Origin: Candidatus Eiseniibacteriota bacterium
Lineage (GTDB): Bacteria; Eisenbacteria; RBG-16-71-46
DNA length: 13,736 nt
Assembly (NCBI GenBank): GCA_005893365.1
Contig: VBPB01000088.1
Location: 1-13,736, forward strand
Direction: 5' to 3'
The notes under the pieces: generated by a model
Database searches by the model: none
Seen by the model: only the letters and a program-made list of their open reading frames with translations
Told to the model about the DNA's origin: nothing
Position numbers and translations under genes: made by a program
Shown: positions 1 through 7,054 of the stretch, in pieces
Layout: each line of letters starts with the position of its first letter
Position numbering within the stretch: position 1 is the first letter of the stretch

Positions 1-384
1 CGGCCGGCCGGCGTAGTCCTGGTCGAGGCCGGCGACGATCACGCGCTTGCCACGCCGCGCCAGCCGCTGGCACACCTGGACCAGGTCGGCCCCCAGGAAC
101 TGGCCCTCGTCGATGCCGATGACCTGCGCCTCGTGGGCGTAGCCCAGGATGTCCTTGGCGTTCTTGACCGACCGCGAGGGGATGCGCGCCTCGCTGTGCG
201 AGACGATGTGGTCGCGGGAGAAGCGGTCGTCGATGCCGGGCTTGAAGATCTCCACCTTCTGGCGGGCGATCTGGGCCCGCCGCAGCCGGCGGATCAACTC
301 CTCGGTCTTGCCGCTGTACATGCTGCCGACGATGACTTCGATCCAGCCGGCGGGCGGCAGGCTGTGCGGCATGGGTTCGGACAT
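1..384 (-). CDS. tdk: Thymidine kinase, N-terminal 128 residues (gene runs off the left edge)
   Basis: Phosphorylates thymidine to dTMP with ATP in the cytosolic pyrimidine salvage pathway. The visible 128 residues carry the type II (TK1-like) P-loop GSMYSGKT at residues 20-27, a basic helix (RRLRRAQIARQK) after it, the Walker B-like DEGQF at 92-96 and the GLDQDYAGRP stretch at 119-128 that matches GLDxDFxGxPF of the family. Family members are about 190 residues, so the lasso loop and zinc-binding cysteines are probably beyond the window. ATG at 384 is chosen because the -10 box ends 9 nt upstream of it and there is no Shine-Dalgarno sequence; a second ATG at residue 5 is possible. The gene is divergent from the debranching enzyme gene. 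Identification is secure. Confidence 0.96.
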   Translation of the reverse strand, partial: MSEPMPHSLPPAGWIEVIVGSMYSGKTEELIRRLRRAQIARQKVEIFKPGIDDRFSRDHIVSHSEARIPSRSVKNAKDILGYAHEAQVIGIDEGQFLGADLVQVCQRLARRGKRVIVAGLDQDYAGRP

Positions 385-393
385 GGGGCCGGG

Positions 394-423
394 AGTCTAA
401 TCGAACCGCCCGAAGCCCGACAA
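394..423 (-). promoter_or_regulatory. Predicted sigma70-type promoter of tdk, near-leaderless
   Basis: Reading the minus strand, TTGTCG (423-418), an 18-nt spacer and TAGACT (399-394) precede the tdk ATG at 384. A start site about 7 nt after the -10 box would leave a leader of about 3 nt. The TAGACTCCC stretch is nearly the same as that in front of the rpiB gene at the other end of the window. The -35 box is the weaker half. Confidence 0.6.
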
Positions 424-483
424 CGCCGCGCCCGGGACATCGGCGCGCGGGCCCGAAGCCCGGCCCCGGCCGCGGGCGGCGGC

Positions 484-564
484 CTAATCGTCCAGCCCGC
501 GCTTGTCGAGGTTCTCGACCACCCAGTCGTAGGTCTGGGGCGGGCCGCCGAAGGATGCTGACAC
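484..564 (-). CDS. Candidate 26-residue small protein or gene remnant
   Basis: I do not recognise this. A GTG at 564 opens a frame that ends with TAG at 484; an in-frame stop at 582-580 means the frame cannot be much longer. The peptide contains QTYDWVVENLDKRGLDD, an acidic, protein-like end. From the fourth codon on, 22 of 23 third positions are G or C, while the first two positions are rich in A and T. That is the three-base pattern of real genes in this genome and not of spacer DNA. It lies on the tdk strand, about 100 nt upstream of the tdk start, and overlaps the debranching-enzyme -35 region. No Shine-Dalgarno sequence is visible; TAGACC at 582-577 could be a -10 box giving a very short leader, but no -35 box matches. 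It could be a small protein, or the surviving C-terminus of a lost gene. Confidence 0.33.
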   Translation of the reverse strand: MSASFGGPPQTYDWVVENLDKRGLDD

Positions 565-586
565 GCGGCGGCGATGGGTCTAGGAT
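558..586 (+). promoter_or_regulatory. Predicted promoter of the debranching enzyme gene, near-leaderless
   Basis: CTGACA (558-563) and TAGGAT (581-586) are separated by exactly 17 nt. The -10 box ends 9 nt before the ATG at 596, so transcription would start at about 593, within 3 nt of the start codon. The sequence between is GC-only, with no Shine-Dalgarno sequence. Confidence 0.65.
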
Positions 587-595
587 GGCGCCGCG

Positions 596-2662
596 ATGAG
601 CGACCTGACCCTGGGACGGGACGGGCTCGGCGACCTGGCCACCGCGATCCATCGCGAGTGGCTGGTCACCAACGGCATCGGTGGCTTCGCCTCCGGTACC
701 GTGAGCGGAGCGCTCACCCTTCGCTACCACGGGCTCCTGTTCGCGGCGCTCGCTCCACCGCTCGCGCGCACCCTCCTGCTCGCGAAGCTGGTCGAGCGCC
801 TCGGCCCCGAGGGCGACCGGACCGAGCTCTCGACCGACCTGTGGGGGAGCGGCGCGGTCTCGCCGCAGGGCCATCGCCACCTGCTCTCCTTCCGGCTCGA
901 AGGTGCGATCCCGGTGTGGACGTGGGCCGTGGCCGGCACGCGCCTCGAGAAGCGCGTCTGGATGGAGCACGGCGAGAACACCACCTGCATCGAGTACGCC
1001 CTGGGCGACGACGGCAACCCGACGACGCTGAGCGTGCGGGCCTTGGTCGACCATCGCGACCTGCACGCGCTGACCCCGGCGGCGCAGGGGACGCCGACCG
1101 TGACGCGCGCGCCGCACGGACTGTGCGTGCGCATGGACGAGGCCGCCCCGCCGCTCTGGCTCGCCGCCGAGGGCGCCGAGGCGCATCCGGGCGGCGACTG
1201 GTGGCGCGACTTCGCGCTCCCGGCCGAGCGCGAGCGCGGCTACGACGGGCTCACGCACCTGTTCATGGCCGGGGAGTTCATCTTCCGGCTGGCCCCGGGC
1301 GAGCGGGCGCTGATCGTCGCCAGCACGCGGCCGGGCGCCATCGCCGGTCCGCTCGCCACGGCGGCCGCGCGGCCGCGCCGGGTGGCGCACGAGCGCATGC
1401 TGCTCGACGCCTGGCGCCGGGCGCGGCCGGCGGCGGCCCTCGCGGCGCCGTCCTGGGTGAAGCGGCTGGTGCTCGCCGCCGACGCGTTCGTGGTCGAGCG
1501 CGCGAGCCCGGGCCAGCCCAACGGGCGCACCCTCCTCGCCGGCTACCCGTGGCTCACCGAGGCGGGCCGCGACGCGATGGCAGCACTGCCGGGGCTCGCG
1601 GTCGCGACCGGCCGCCACGACATCGCGCGCGCGGTGCTGCGGACCTGGGCGCTCGCCGCCGACCGCGGGCGGCTGCCCGACCGATTCCCCGAAGCGGGCG
1701 GCCGTCCCGAGACGCACGCGCTCGACGGGTCGCTGTGGCTGTTCCAGGCGGTGCGCGCGTTCCACGCGGCGACCGGGGACGACGCGCTGCTTGCCGAACT
1801 GTTCCCGACGCTCGAGGACATCGGCGCGTGGATCGAGCGCGGGGTGACGCCGCGCCTCGGCGTGGACCCGCGCGACGGGCTGGTGCGCCTCGGGGCCGAC
1901 GCGGGAGCGCCGCTCAGTCGTCCCCTCACCTGGATGGACGCGTGCGTGGGCGGCCTGCCGGTGACGCCTCGCTACGGCAAGCCGGTCGAGGTGAACGCCC
2001 TCTGGTACAACGCGCTCACCGCGATGACGCGCTTCGCCCGCCGCCTGCGCCGCCCCTACGAGGCCTACGCCGAGATGGCCCGTCGCGTGCGCCACGGCTT
2101 CGGGCGCTATTGGGACGCCGAGGCGGGCGCCCTCCACGATGTGCTCGACGGGCCGCGCGGGGCGGACTCGGCGCTGCGGCCCAACCAGCTTCTGGCGCTC
2201 TCGCTCCCGGACTCGCCGCTGCCGGCCGCGCGCCGGCGCGCCGTGCTCGAAAGGTGCACGGCTCACCTGCTGGTGCCCGGGGGCCTGCGCAGCCTGGCCC
2301 CGGACGATCCGCGCTACCGCGGCCGCGGGGGTGGGGGCGAAGGCGAGCGCGCGGCGGCCGCCCATCAGGGCACGGCGTGGGTGTGGCTCCTGCCGCACCT
2401 GGCGCTGGCCCACCACCGCGTGCACCACGACCGCGCGGCCGCCCTGGCGCTGCTCGAGCCGCTGGGTGCGCTGCTCGAGCGTCACGGCGTCGGCGCCTTG
2501 CCCGAGTGCCTCGACGGCTCTCCGCCGCACGCGCCGCGCGGTGCCATCGCGCACGCGTGGGCGGTGGGCGAGGCGCTGCACGCATGGCACGCGCTCGCCG
2601 CGGCACCCGCGCGGCGCGCGGCGCGAGCGGCCCCGCGCGCGCTCAGCGCGGTCGAGGCGTAA
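596..2662 (+). CDS. Glycogen debranching enzyme, GH133-type amylo-alpha-1,6-glucosidase
   Basis: Cytosolic enzyme that hydrolyses alpha-1,6 branch glucose from glycogen limit dextrins. The 688 residues show the two-part architecture of the archaeal/bacterial type. The N-terminal domain (about 18-275) opens with EWLVTNGIGGFASGTVSG and RYHGLL. A C-terminal (alpha/alpha)6 barrel follows (about 285-670). Landmarks in the barrel are GYPWLTEAGRDAM (317-329), LTWMDA with the probable catalytic acid Asp448, KPVEVNALWYNAL with the probable catalytic base Glu465, HQGTAWVWLLP (590-600) and a C-terminal AHAWAVGEALHAW. Length is normal for the family (about 650-720). A Gly/Glu-rich insertion (GRGGGGEGERAAAA, 576-589) sits just before the HQGT motif and may be a surface loop. 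The ATG is fixed by the promoter that ends 9 nt upstream. The gene stands alone; no other glycogen gene is in the window. Confidence 0.93.
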   Translation: MSDLTLGRDGLGDLATAIHREWLVTNGIGGFASGTVSGALTLRYHGLLFAALAPPLARTLLLAKLVERLGPEGDRTELSTDLWGSGAVSPQGHRHLLSFRLEGAIPVWTWAVAGTRLEKRVWMEHGENTTCIEYALGDDGNPTTLSVRALVDHRDLHALTPAAQGTPTVTRAPHGLCVRMDEAAPPLWLAAEGAEAHPGGDWWRDFALPAERERGYDGLTHLFMAGEFIFRLAPGERALIVASTRPGAIAGPLATAAARPRRVAHERMLLDAWRRARPAAALAAPSWVKRLVLAADAFVVERASPGQPNGRTLLAGYPWLTEAGRDAMAALPGLAVATGRHDIARAVLRTWALAADRGRLPDRFPEAGGRPETHALDGSLWLFQAVRAFHAATGDDALLAELFPTLEDIGAWIERGVTPRLGVDPRDGLVRLGADAGAPLSRPLTWMDACVGGLPVTPRYGKPVEVNALWYNALTAMTRFARRLRRPYEAYAEMARRVRHGFGRYWDAEAGALHDVLDGPRGADSALRPNQLLALSLPDSPLPAARRRAVLERCTAHLLVPGGLRSLAPDDPRYRGRGGGGEGERAAAAHQGTAWVWLLPHLALAHHRVHHDRAAALALLEPLGALLERHGVGALPECLDGSPPHAPRGAIAHAWAVGEALHAWHALAAAPARRAARAAPRALSAVEA

Positions 2663-2708
2663 GCGGGAGATCGCGCGCCCGGCGCCGCCTCGCGCCGTGC
2701 CGCGCACC

Positions 2709-2738
2709 TTGACCCTGCTTCGCAGCGTGTCATAGCCT
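2709..2738 (+). promoter_or_regulatory. Predicted promoter of the HTH-EIIA / Ehr complex operon
   Basis: TTGACC (2709-2714), an 18-nt spacer and TAGCCT (2733-2738). A start site 6-7 nt downstream falls on the GTG at 2745, which opens a 26-codon frame that overlaps the HTH-EIIA start. The same TTGACC -35 hexamer is used by the udk and rpiB promoters. It is the only good promoter I see for the 8-kb operon. Confidence 0.55.
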
Positions 2739-2744
2739 GCCAGC

Positions 2745-2825
2745 GTGCTTGCCGCCATCGGCGCGTCCACGCCCGCCGCTCCAGACGAGACGACCGCCTC
2801 AAGGCCCCGGGGCCCATGCAGCTGA
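2745..2825 (+). CDS. Candidate leaderless leader peptide (26 codons) overlapping the operon's first gene
   Basis: A GTG at 2745, 6 nt after the predicted -10 box, begins a frame that reads VLAAIGASTPAAPDETTASR and six further residues. It ends with TGA at 2823-2825, so it overlaps the first codons of the HTH-EIIA gene (ATG 2816) in another frame. The HTH-EIIA start has no convincing Shine-Dalgarno sequence (only AAGG 11 nt away), so ribosomes that start on the leaderless GTG and end at 2825 could re-start at 2816. The composition (Ala, Pro, Thr) is not informative and no homology is recognised. It may simply be an untranslated leader of about 70 nt. Confidence 0.3.
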   Translation: MLAAIGASTPAAPDETTASRPRGPCS

Positions 2826-3523
2826 CCGTGCGTCAGGCCGCCCGCCACCTCGGCGTGAGCGAGGACACCGCGCTCGACTGGGTGAAGACGCGGGGACTCC
2901 CGGCGCACCGCGTGAACGAGCGCCTGCACCTGAACGCCATCGAGCTGTGGGAGTGGGCCACCGAGAACGGCGTGCCCGTCTCGCGCGACCTGCTCGATCA
3001 GGAGCGGCGGAGCCCCGAGACCATCCCCTCGCTCGCGGCCATGCTCGAGGCGGGCGGCATCCACCACGACGTCCCGGGGGCCGACAAGGCCTCGGTCCTG
3101 CGCGAGGTCGTCGCCCGCCTGCCGCTGCCCGCGGACGTCGAGCGTGACTTCGTCACCGCGGTGCTCGAGGCACGCGAGGCGATGGGGTCCACCGGCATCG
3201 GGGACGGGATCGCGATCCCGCACGTGCGCAACCCGATCCTGCTCCAGATCGGCGGCCCCAGCGTCACCCTCTGCCTGCTCAAGACCCCGGTGCCGTTCGA
3301 GGCGATCGACGACCTGCCGGTCCACGCCCTGTTCATGGTGGTGAGCCTGACGGTGCCGACGCACCTGCGGATCCTGGCGCGGCTCGGGTTCGCGCTGCGC
3401 GACGCTCAGCTTCGGGACCTGCTGCGCGCGCGTGCAGAGGCGGCGGCCATCATCGGGCGCGTCCGCGCGATCGAGGCCGGGCTGGCGGGCGAGGACTCGG
3501 TGACCCCGGGGCGAGGCCGGTGA
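2816..3523 (+). CDS. Helix-turn-helix / PTS EIIA (PtsN-like) fusion protein, putative operon regulator
   Basis: 235 residues in two parts. Residues 1-52 are a MerR/excisionase-type DNA-binding fold: LTVRQAARHLGVSEDTALDWVKTRGLP, then HRVNERLHLNAIELWEWA. After a linker (53-75), residues 76-222 form a PTS EIIA domain of the fructose/nitrogen-regulatory (PtsN) type. The phospho-accepting histidine is His136 in GIGDGIAIPHVRNP, and a second histidine, His170, is at the usual VHALFMVVSL position. No EIIB or EIIC domain is present, so this is not a sugar transporter. It probably senses phosphotransfer state or works as a phospho-switch. Its TGA stop overlaps the GTG of hyfB (GTGA), which ties its translation to the membrane complex; DNA binding and control of the operon are inferred. 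Start: the only usable start codon in frame after the last upstream stop, directly before the typical HTH opening. Confidence 0.85.
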   Translation: MQLTVRQAARHLGVSEDTALDWVKTRGLPAHRVNERLHLNAIELWEWATENGVPVSRDLLDQERRSPETIPSLAAMLEAGGIHHDVPGADKASVLREVVARLPLPADVERDFVTAVLEAREAMGSTGIGDGIAIPHVRNPILLQIGGPSVTLCLLKTPVPFEAIDDLPVHALFMVVSLTVPTHLRILARLGFALRDAQLRDLLRARAEAAAIIGRVRAIEAGLAGEDSVTPGRGR

Positions 3524-5502
3524 GCCTGATCCTGGCCGCGGTCGCGGTGTGGCTGCTGGGGGCGGTGGGCTGGGCGCTGGCGCGGCGGCGTCGCGACCTC
3601 GCCGCGGCGATCGGGGCGGGGGCGGCGGTGGTGGGCGCGGCGCTGGGCGCGTGCGCCGCGGGGAGCGCGCTCTCGGGCCGCGAGGCCCAGGTGCTCAGCG
3701 CCGCCTGGCCGGTGCCGTTCGCGGGGCTCGGCCTGAGGCTGGACGCGCTGGCGGCGGCGTTCCTGCTGCCGCTGTGCCTGATCGGCGCGCTGTGCGCCAT
3801 CCTCGCGGTGCCCACCCGGCATCATGCCGACGGCGGCGGGGCCGGGGCCGGCTTCGCCGCGTTCAACGCGCTGCTGGCCAGCATGGCGACGGTGGTCCTG
3901 GCGGCGAATCTGGTGTTGCTGCTCGCGGCCTGGGAGGTGATGACCTTCGCCTCGTACGCGCTGGTCGTGACCGACCACGACTCGCGCGCGGTGCGCGAGG
4001 CGGGCTATCAGTACCTGATCTTCTCCCAGCTGGCGGCCGGCGCCCTGCTGCTCCTGTTCCTGGTCCTCGCCGCCGCCACCGGCACGTGGGAGTTAGCCGC
4101 TGTCCCGGTGGCGCACGCGCGGACCGCCGTCGCCGGGCTGTTCGTGCTCATGGTGATCGGGTTCGGGACCAAGGCCGCCGTCGTCCCGTTCCACGTCTGG
4201 CTGCCCGCCGCCCACGCGGCGGCCCCGGCCCACGTGTCCGCCCTGATGTCGGGCGTCATGATCACGATGGGCTTCTACGGGCTCGCCCGGTTCCTGCCGC
4301 TGCTGGGGCCGCCCTCGCCGGGCGTGGCGTTCACGCTCATCGGGCTCGGCGCGGCCGGCGCCCTCGGTGCCGTGCTGCTGGCCCTCCTGCAACGGGACGT
4401 GAAGCGCGTGCTGGCCTACTCGACGGTGGAGAACGCCGGCCTGATCACGCTGGCGATGGGCGCGGGTCTGCTCGGGCAGTGGGCGGGCGCACCCGAGCTC
4501 GCGGTGCTCGGCTGGAGCGCCGCCCTGTTCCACATCTGGAGCCACAGCCTGGCCAAGTCCCTGCTGTTCGGCGGGGTCGGCGCCTTCGCCCACGAGGCGC
4601 GATCGCGCGATCTCGAGGGCTGGGGGGGTCTGCTCGCGCGTTGGCCCGTGGTCGGCGGCCTGACGGTGGTCGGGGCGCTGGCGATCGCGGCGGTCCCCGG
4701 GCTCAGCGGGTTCGTGGGCGAGTGGCTCATCTTCCGCGCCCTGTTCGCGGGGGCCCTGGTCCTGCACGGCGTGGCGCGCGCCGCGATGGTGGTCGGCATC
4801 GCCGTGCTGGCGATGACCGCGGCGGTGACGCTGGCCGGTCAGGCGCGCCTGATCGGCATCGGCCTGCTGGGGACACCGCGGCGCGAGCCGCCCGCCGGCG
4901 CGTTCCGCCCGCCGGCCCGCGCGACCACCGCGCCGCTGGCGGCCCTCGCGGGGTCGTGCCTGCTGATCGCCTGGTTCCCGGCGCCGTTGGTCGCGGCGCT
5001 CGCGGGTGCGCTCGCGACCCTCGTTCCCGGCGGAGCTCCCACGCTCGTGGTCGACGCGGTCCGTCCCCTCGGGTCCCTGGCCCTGGTCCTCACCGGGGTG
5101 GTGGCGCTGGTGGCCGTCCTGCGCGGAGCCCTGGCAGGGCGCGGGGTCCCGCGCGCGACCGAGACCTGGGGCTGCGGCTACGCGGGAGCCCCGGGGCGTA
5201 CGCAGTACTCGGCGTCCTCGCTCGCCGAGCCGGTCCGCCAGGCGTTCGCGCCGCTGCTGCGCACGCGGGTCGAGCGCTTGGGCCCGGTCGGCTACTGGCC
5301 GGCCGAGGCCTCGTGGCGCTCGCGCACGCTCGACCGCACCGTGACCGGCGTCTATCGACCCGCCTTCGGCGGCGTGAGCGCGCTGCTGCAGCGCCTGCGT
5401 GACCTCCAGGAGCCGCGCGTCACCACCTACCTCCGCTACGTGGTGCTGGCCCTGCTGGTCGTGCTGGCGTTGCTGTTCCTGCCGATCGTGGTCCGACCAT
5501 GA
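3520..5502 (+). CDS. hyfB: Ehr/Hyf-type complex, HyfB-like antiporter-type membrane subunit (NuoL/M family)
   Basis: Proton-translocating membrane subunit homologous to HycC/HyfB and complex I NuoL/M; 660 residues, the usual HyfB length. Charged residues of the proton half-channels are present: Glu139 in AAWEVMTFASYAL, Lys218 and His225 in GFGTKAAVVPFHVWLPAAHA, Lys295 in QRDVKRVLAYSTVENAG, His338 and Lys346 in LFHIWSHSLAKSLLF, and Glu401 in GFVGEWLIF. The C-terminal extension ETWGCGYAGAPGRTQYSASS followed by a final membrane helix (about 640-658) is the HyfB/HycC signature and separates it from NuoM. Start GTG 3520 overlaps the upstream stop by 4 nt, with a weak GAGG 3 nt ahead. The ATGA overlap with hyfC continues the coupling. 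Because the channel residues are intact, ion pumping is expected even though the partner large subunit has no Ni-Fe site. Confidence 0.93.
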   Translation: MSLILAAVAVWLLGAVGWALARRRRDLAAAIGAGAAVVGAALGACAAGSALSGREAQVLSAAWPVPFAGLGLRLDALAAAFLLPLCLIGALCAILAVPTRHHADGGGAGAGFAAFNALLASMATVVLAANLVLLLAAWEVMTFASYALVVTDHDSRAVREAGYQYLIFSQLAAGALLLLFLVLAAATGTWELAAVPVAHARTAVAGLFVLMVIGFGTKAAVVPFHVWLPAAHAAAPAHVSALMSGVMITMGFYGLARFLPLLGPPSPGVAFTLIGLGAAGALGAVLLALLQRDVKRVLAYSTVENAGLITLAMGAGLLGQWAGAPELAVLGWSAALFHIWSHSLAKSLLFGGVGAFAHEARSRDLEGWGGLLARWPVVGGLTVVGALAIAAVPGLSGFVGEWLIFRALFAGALVLHGVARAAMVVGIAVLAMTAAVTLAGQARLIGIGLLGTPRREPPAGAFRPPARATTAPLAALAGSCLLIAWFPAPLVAALAGALATLVPGGAPTLVVDAVRPLGSLALVLTGVVALVAVLRGALAGRGVPRATETWGCGYAGAPGRTQYSASSLAEPVRQAFAPLLRTRVERLGPVGYWPAEASWRSRTLDRTVTGVYRPAFGGVSALLQRLRDLQEPRVTTYLRYVVLALLVVLALLFLPIVVRP

Positions 5503-6410
5503 CGGCCTCCGCGATCGGCGCGCTGGCGCTGATCCTGGTCGTGGCCCCGCTGCTGCCGGCCCTGGCCGGACGGACGGTGGCGTTCCTGACCGGGCGCCGC
5601 GGCGCTCCGCTGCTCCAGCCCTATCGCGATCTGGCCAAGCTGCTCGGCAAGGGCGCGGTCTACAGCCGGACCACCACCGGCGTGTTCCGGCTGGCGCCGG
5701 CGGTGGTGCTCGGCGCGGCGCTGGTCGCCGCAGGCCTCCTGCCGCTCGACGGCCGCCGGGGGCTCGCGGGCTTCGGCGGCGACATGATCGCCTTCGCCGG
5801 CCTGCTGGCGCTGGGCCGGCTGCTGCTGGCGCTCGCGGGCCTCGACACGGGCTCGAGCTTCGAGGGCATGGGCGCCAGCCGCGAACTGGGCTTTGCCACC
5901 TTCAGCGAGCCGGCCCTGTTCCTGGTCCTGGGGGCCCTGGCGCTGGCGACCGGCGAGTCGTCGCTCGGCGGGATGCTCGGGGCTCCGCTCGCCCGGGCCT
6001 GGGCGCGTGCGCCGGCGACGCTGGCCATGGTGGGGGTGAGCCTCGGCATCGTCCTGCTCGCGGAGGCCTCCCGCGGCCCGGTGGACGATCCGGCGACCCA
6101 TCTCGAGCTGACCATGATCCACGAGGTCACCATCCTGGATCACGGCGGACCGGACCTCGGGATCCTGCTCTACGGTTCGGCGCTCAAGTTCGCCCTGTTC
6201 GCAGCACTCCTGGCCGGGACGTTCCTGCCGCGCGCGGCGTGGCCGGCGCCGCTCGCGGTCGCGGCGCTGCTCCCGGCGCTCGCCCTCGTGGCCATCCTGG
6301 TGGGCGTCATCGAGTCTGCCATGGCGCGGCTCCGGCTGGTGCAGGTGCCGCACCTCCTGACCGGGGCCGCGGCCCTCGCGGCGCTGGGCGTCGTCCTGCG
6401 GGTGCGCTGA
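5499..6410 (+). CDS. hyfC: Ehr/Hyf-type complex, HyfC/HycD-like membrane subunit (NuoH family)
   Basis: Membrane subunit that links the hydrophilic arm to the antiporter-like subunits, homologous to NuoH, HycD and HyfC; 303 residues with about eight hydrophobic segments. Family motifs: GRRGAPLLQPYRDLAKLLGK (32-51) on the first loop, GMGASRELGFATFSEPALF in the middle, and the acidic loop ASRGPVDDPATHLELTMIHE, followed by DHGGPDLG. In NuoH this loop, rich in Asp and Glu, forms part of the quinone chamber and the entry of the proton wire. The Pro-Ala-Thr-His-Leu-Glu-Leu version is that of Hyf-like complexes and not of true complex I. ATG 5499 overlaps the hyfB stop (ATGA); no Shine-Dalgarno sequence, so translation is probably coupled. 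Confidence 0.93.
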   Translation: MTASAIGALALILVVAPLLPALAGRTVAFLTGRRGAPLLQPYRDLAKLLGKGAVYSRTTTGVFRLAPAVVLGAALVAAGLLPLDGRRGLAGFGGDMIAFAGLLALGRLLLALAGLDTGSSFEGMGASRELGFATFSEPALFLVLGALALATGESSLGGMLGAPLARAWARAPATLAMVGVSLGIVLLAEASRGPVDDPATHLELTMIHEVTILDHGGPDLGILLYGSALKFALFAALLAGTFLPRAAWPAPLAVAALLPALALVAILVGVIESAMARLRLVQVPHLLTGAAALAALGVVLRVR

Positions 6411-6412
6411 CC

Positions 6413-7054
6413 GTGGACCGGTTCGGGGACGTGGTGCTGCTGCTGGTGCTGATGACCAACTTCGCCGTCCTGGTCACCGGCCGGCTCAGCGCGTGCATCC
6501 GGATCATGACCGCGCAGGGCGTGCTGCTCGCGATGCTGCCGCTCGCCTCGGGGGCGCGGTTCGGCGTCCACATCGCCGTCCTCACCGCGGGCACCCTGGC
6601 CATCAAGGCGGGCGTGCTGCCGCGGATCCTGCGATGGGCGATCCGCGAGGCGCCGGTGCGGCGCGAGCTCGCGCCGTCGATCGGCCCGATCGGCGGCGTC
6701 CTGCTCGGGCTCGCGGCGGTGGGGCTGGCGTTCGGCGTGGCCACCCGGCTCCCGCACGCGGCCGGCCTCGCCGTCGAGGGCCTGGTCCCGGTCTCGCTCG
6801 CGTCGCTGATGATGGGGTTCGTGGTCCTGACCACGCGGCAGAAGGCGCTCTCGCTGGTCATCGGCTACCTGATGCTCGAGAACGGCATCTACGTCTTCGG
6901 GCTCACGCTGGCGGGGGACATCCCGCTGCTGGTGGAGCTGGGCGTGCTGCTCGACGTGTTCGTCGGCGTGTTCATCATGGGCCTGGTGGTGTTCCAGATC
7001 CAGCGCGAGCTCGAGTCGCAGGACTCGCGGCGGCTGACGGAGCTGCGCGACTGA
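6413..7054 (+). CDS. hyfE: Ehr/Hyf-type complex, HyfE-like membrane subunit
   Basis: 213-residue hydrophobic protein with about six membrane segments, matching HyfE (a larger relative of the NuoK/MrpC type). The C-terminal half carries the most typical stretch: ALSLVIGYLMLENGIYVFG, with a glutamate inside the membrane as in NuoK, then GVLLDVFVGVFIMGLVVFQI and a charged tail. The open frame runs far upstream inside hyfC. The start is placed at GTG 6413, two bases after the hyfC stop, because the protein then begins VDRFGDVVLLLVLMTNFAVL with its first membrane helix, as expected. Only a weak GGGTG precedes it. Its stop shares one base with the hyfF start (TGATG). Confidence 0.9.
   Translation: MDRFGDVVLLLVLMTNFAVLVTGRLSACIRIMTAQGVLLAMLPLASGARFGVHIAVLTAGTLAIKAGVLPRILRWAIREAPVRRELAPSIGPIGGVLLGLAAVGLAFGVATRLPHAAGLAVEGLVPVSLASLMMGFVVLTTRQKALSLVIGYLMLENGIYVFGLTLAGDIPLLVELGVLLDVFVGVFIMGLVVFQIQRELESQDSRRLTELRD

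Noticed and set aside
574..2712. Long plus-strand frame of 712 codons overlapping the debranching enzyme, and similar long frames on both strands elsewhere
   Set aside because: Their translations are Arg/Gly/Ala/Pro-rich low-complexity sequences, as expected for out-of-frame reading of a GC-rich gene; the frame of each named gene has the family motifs.
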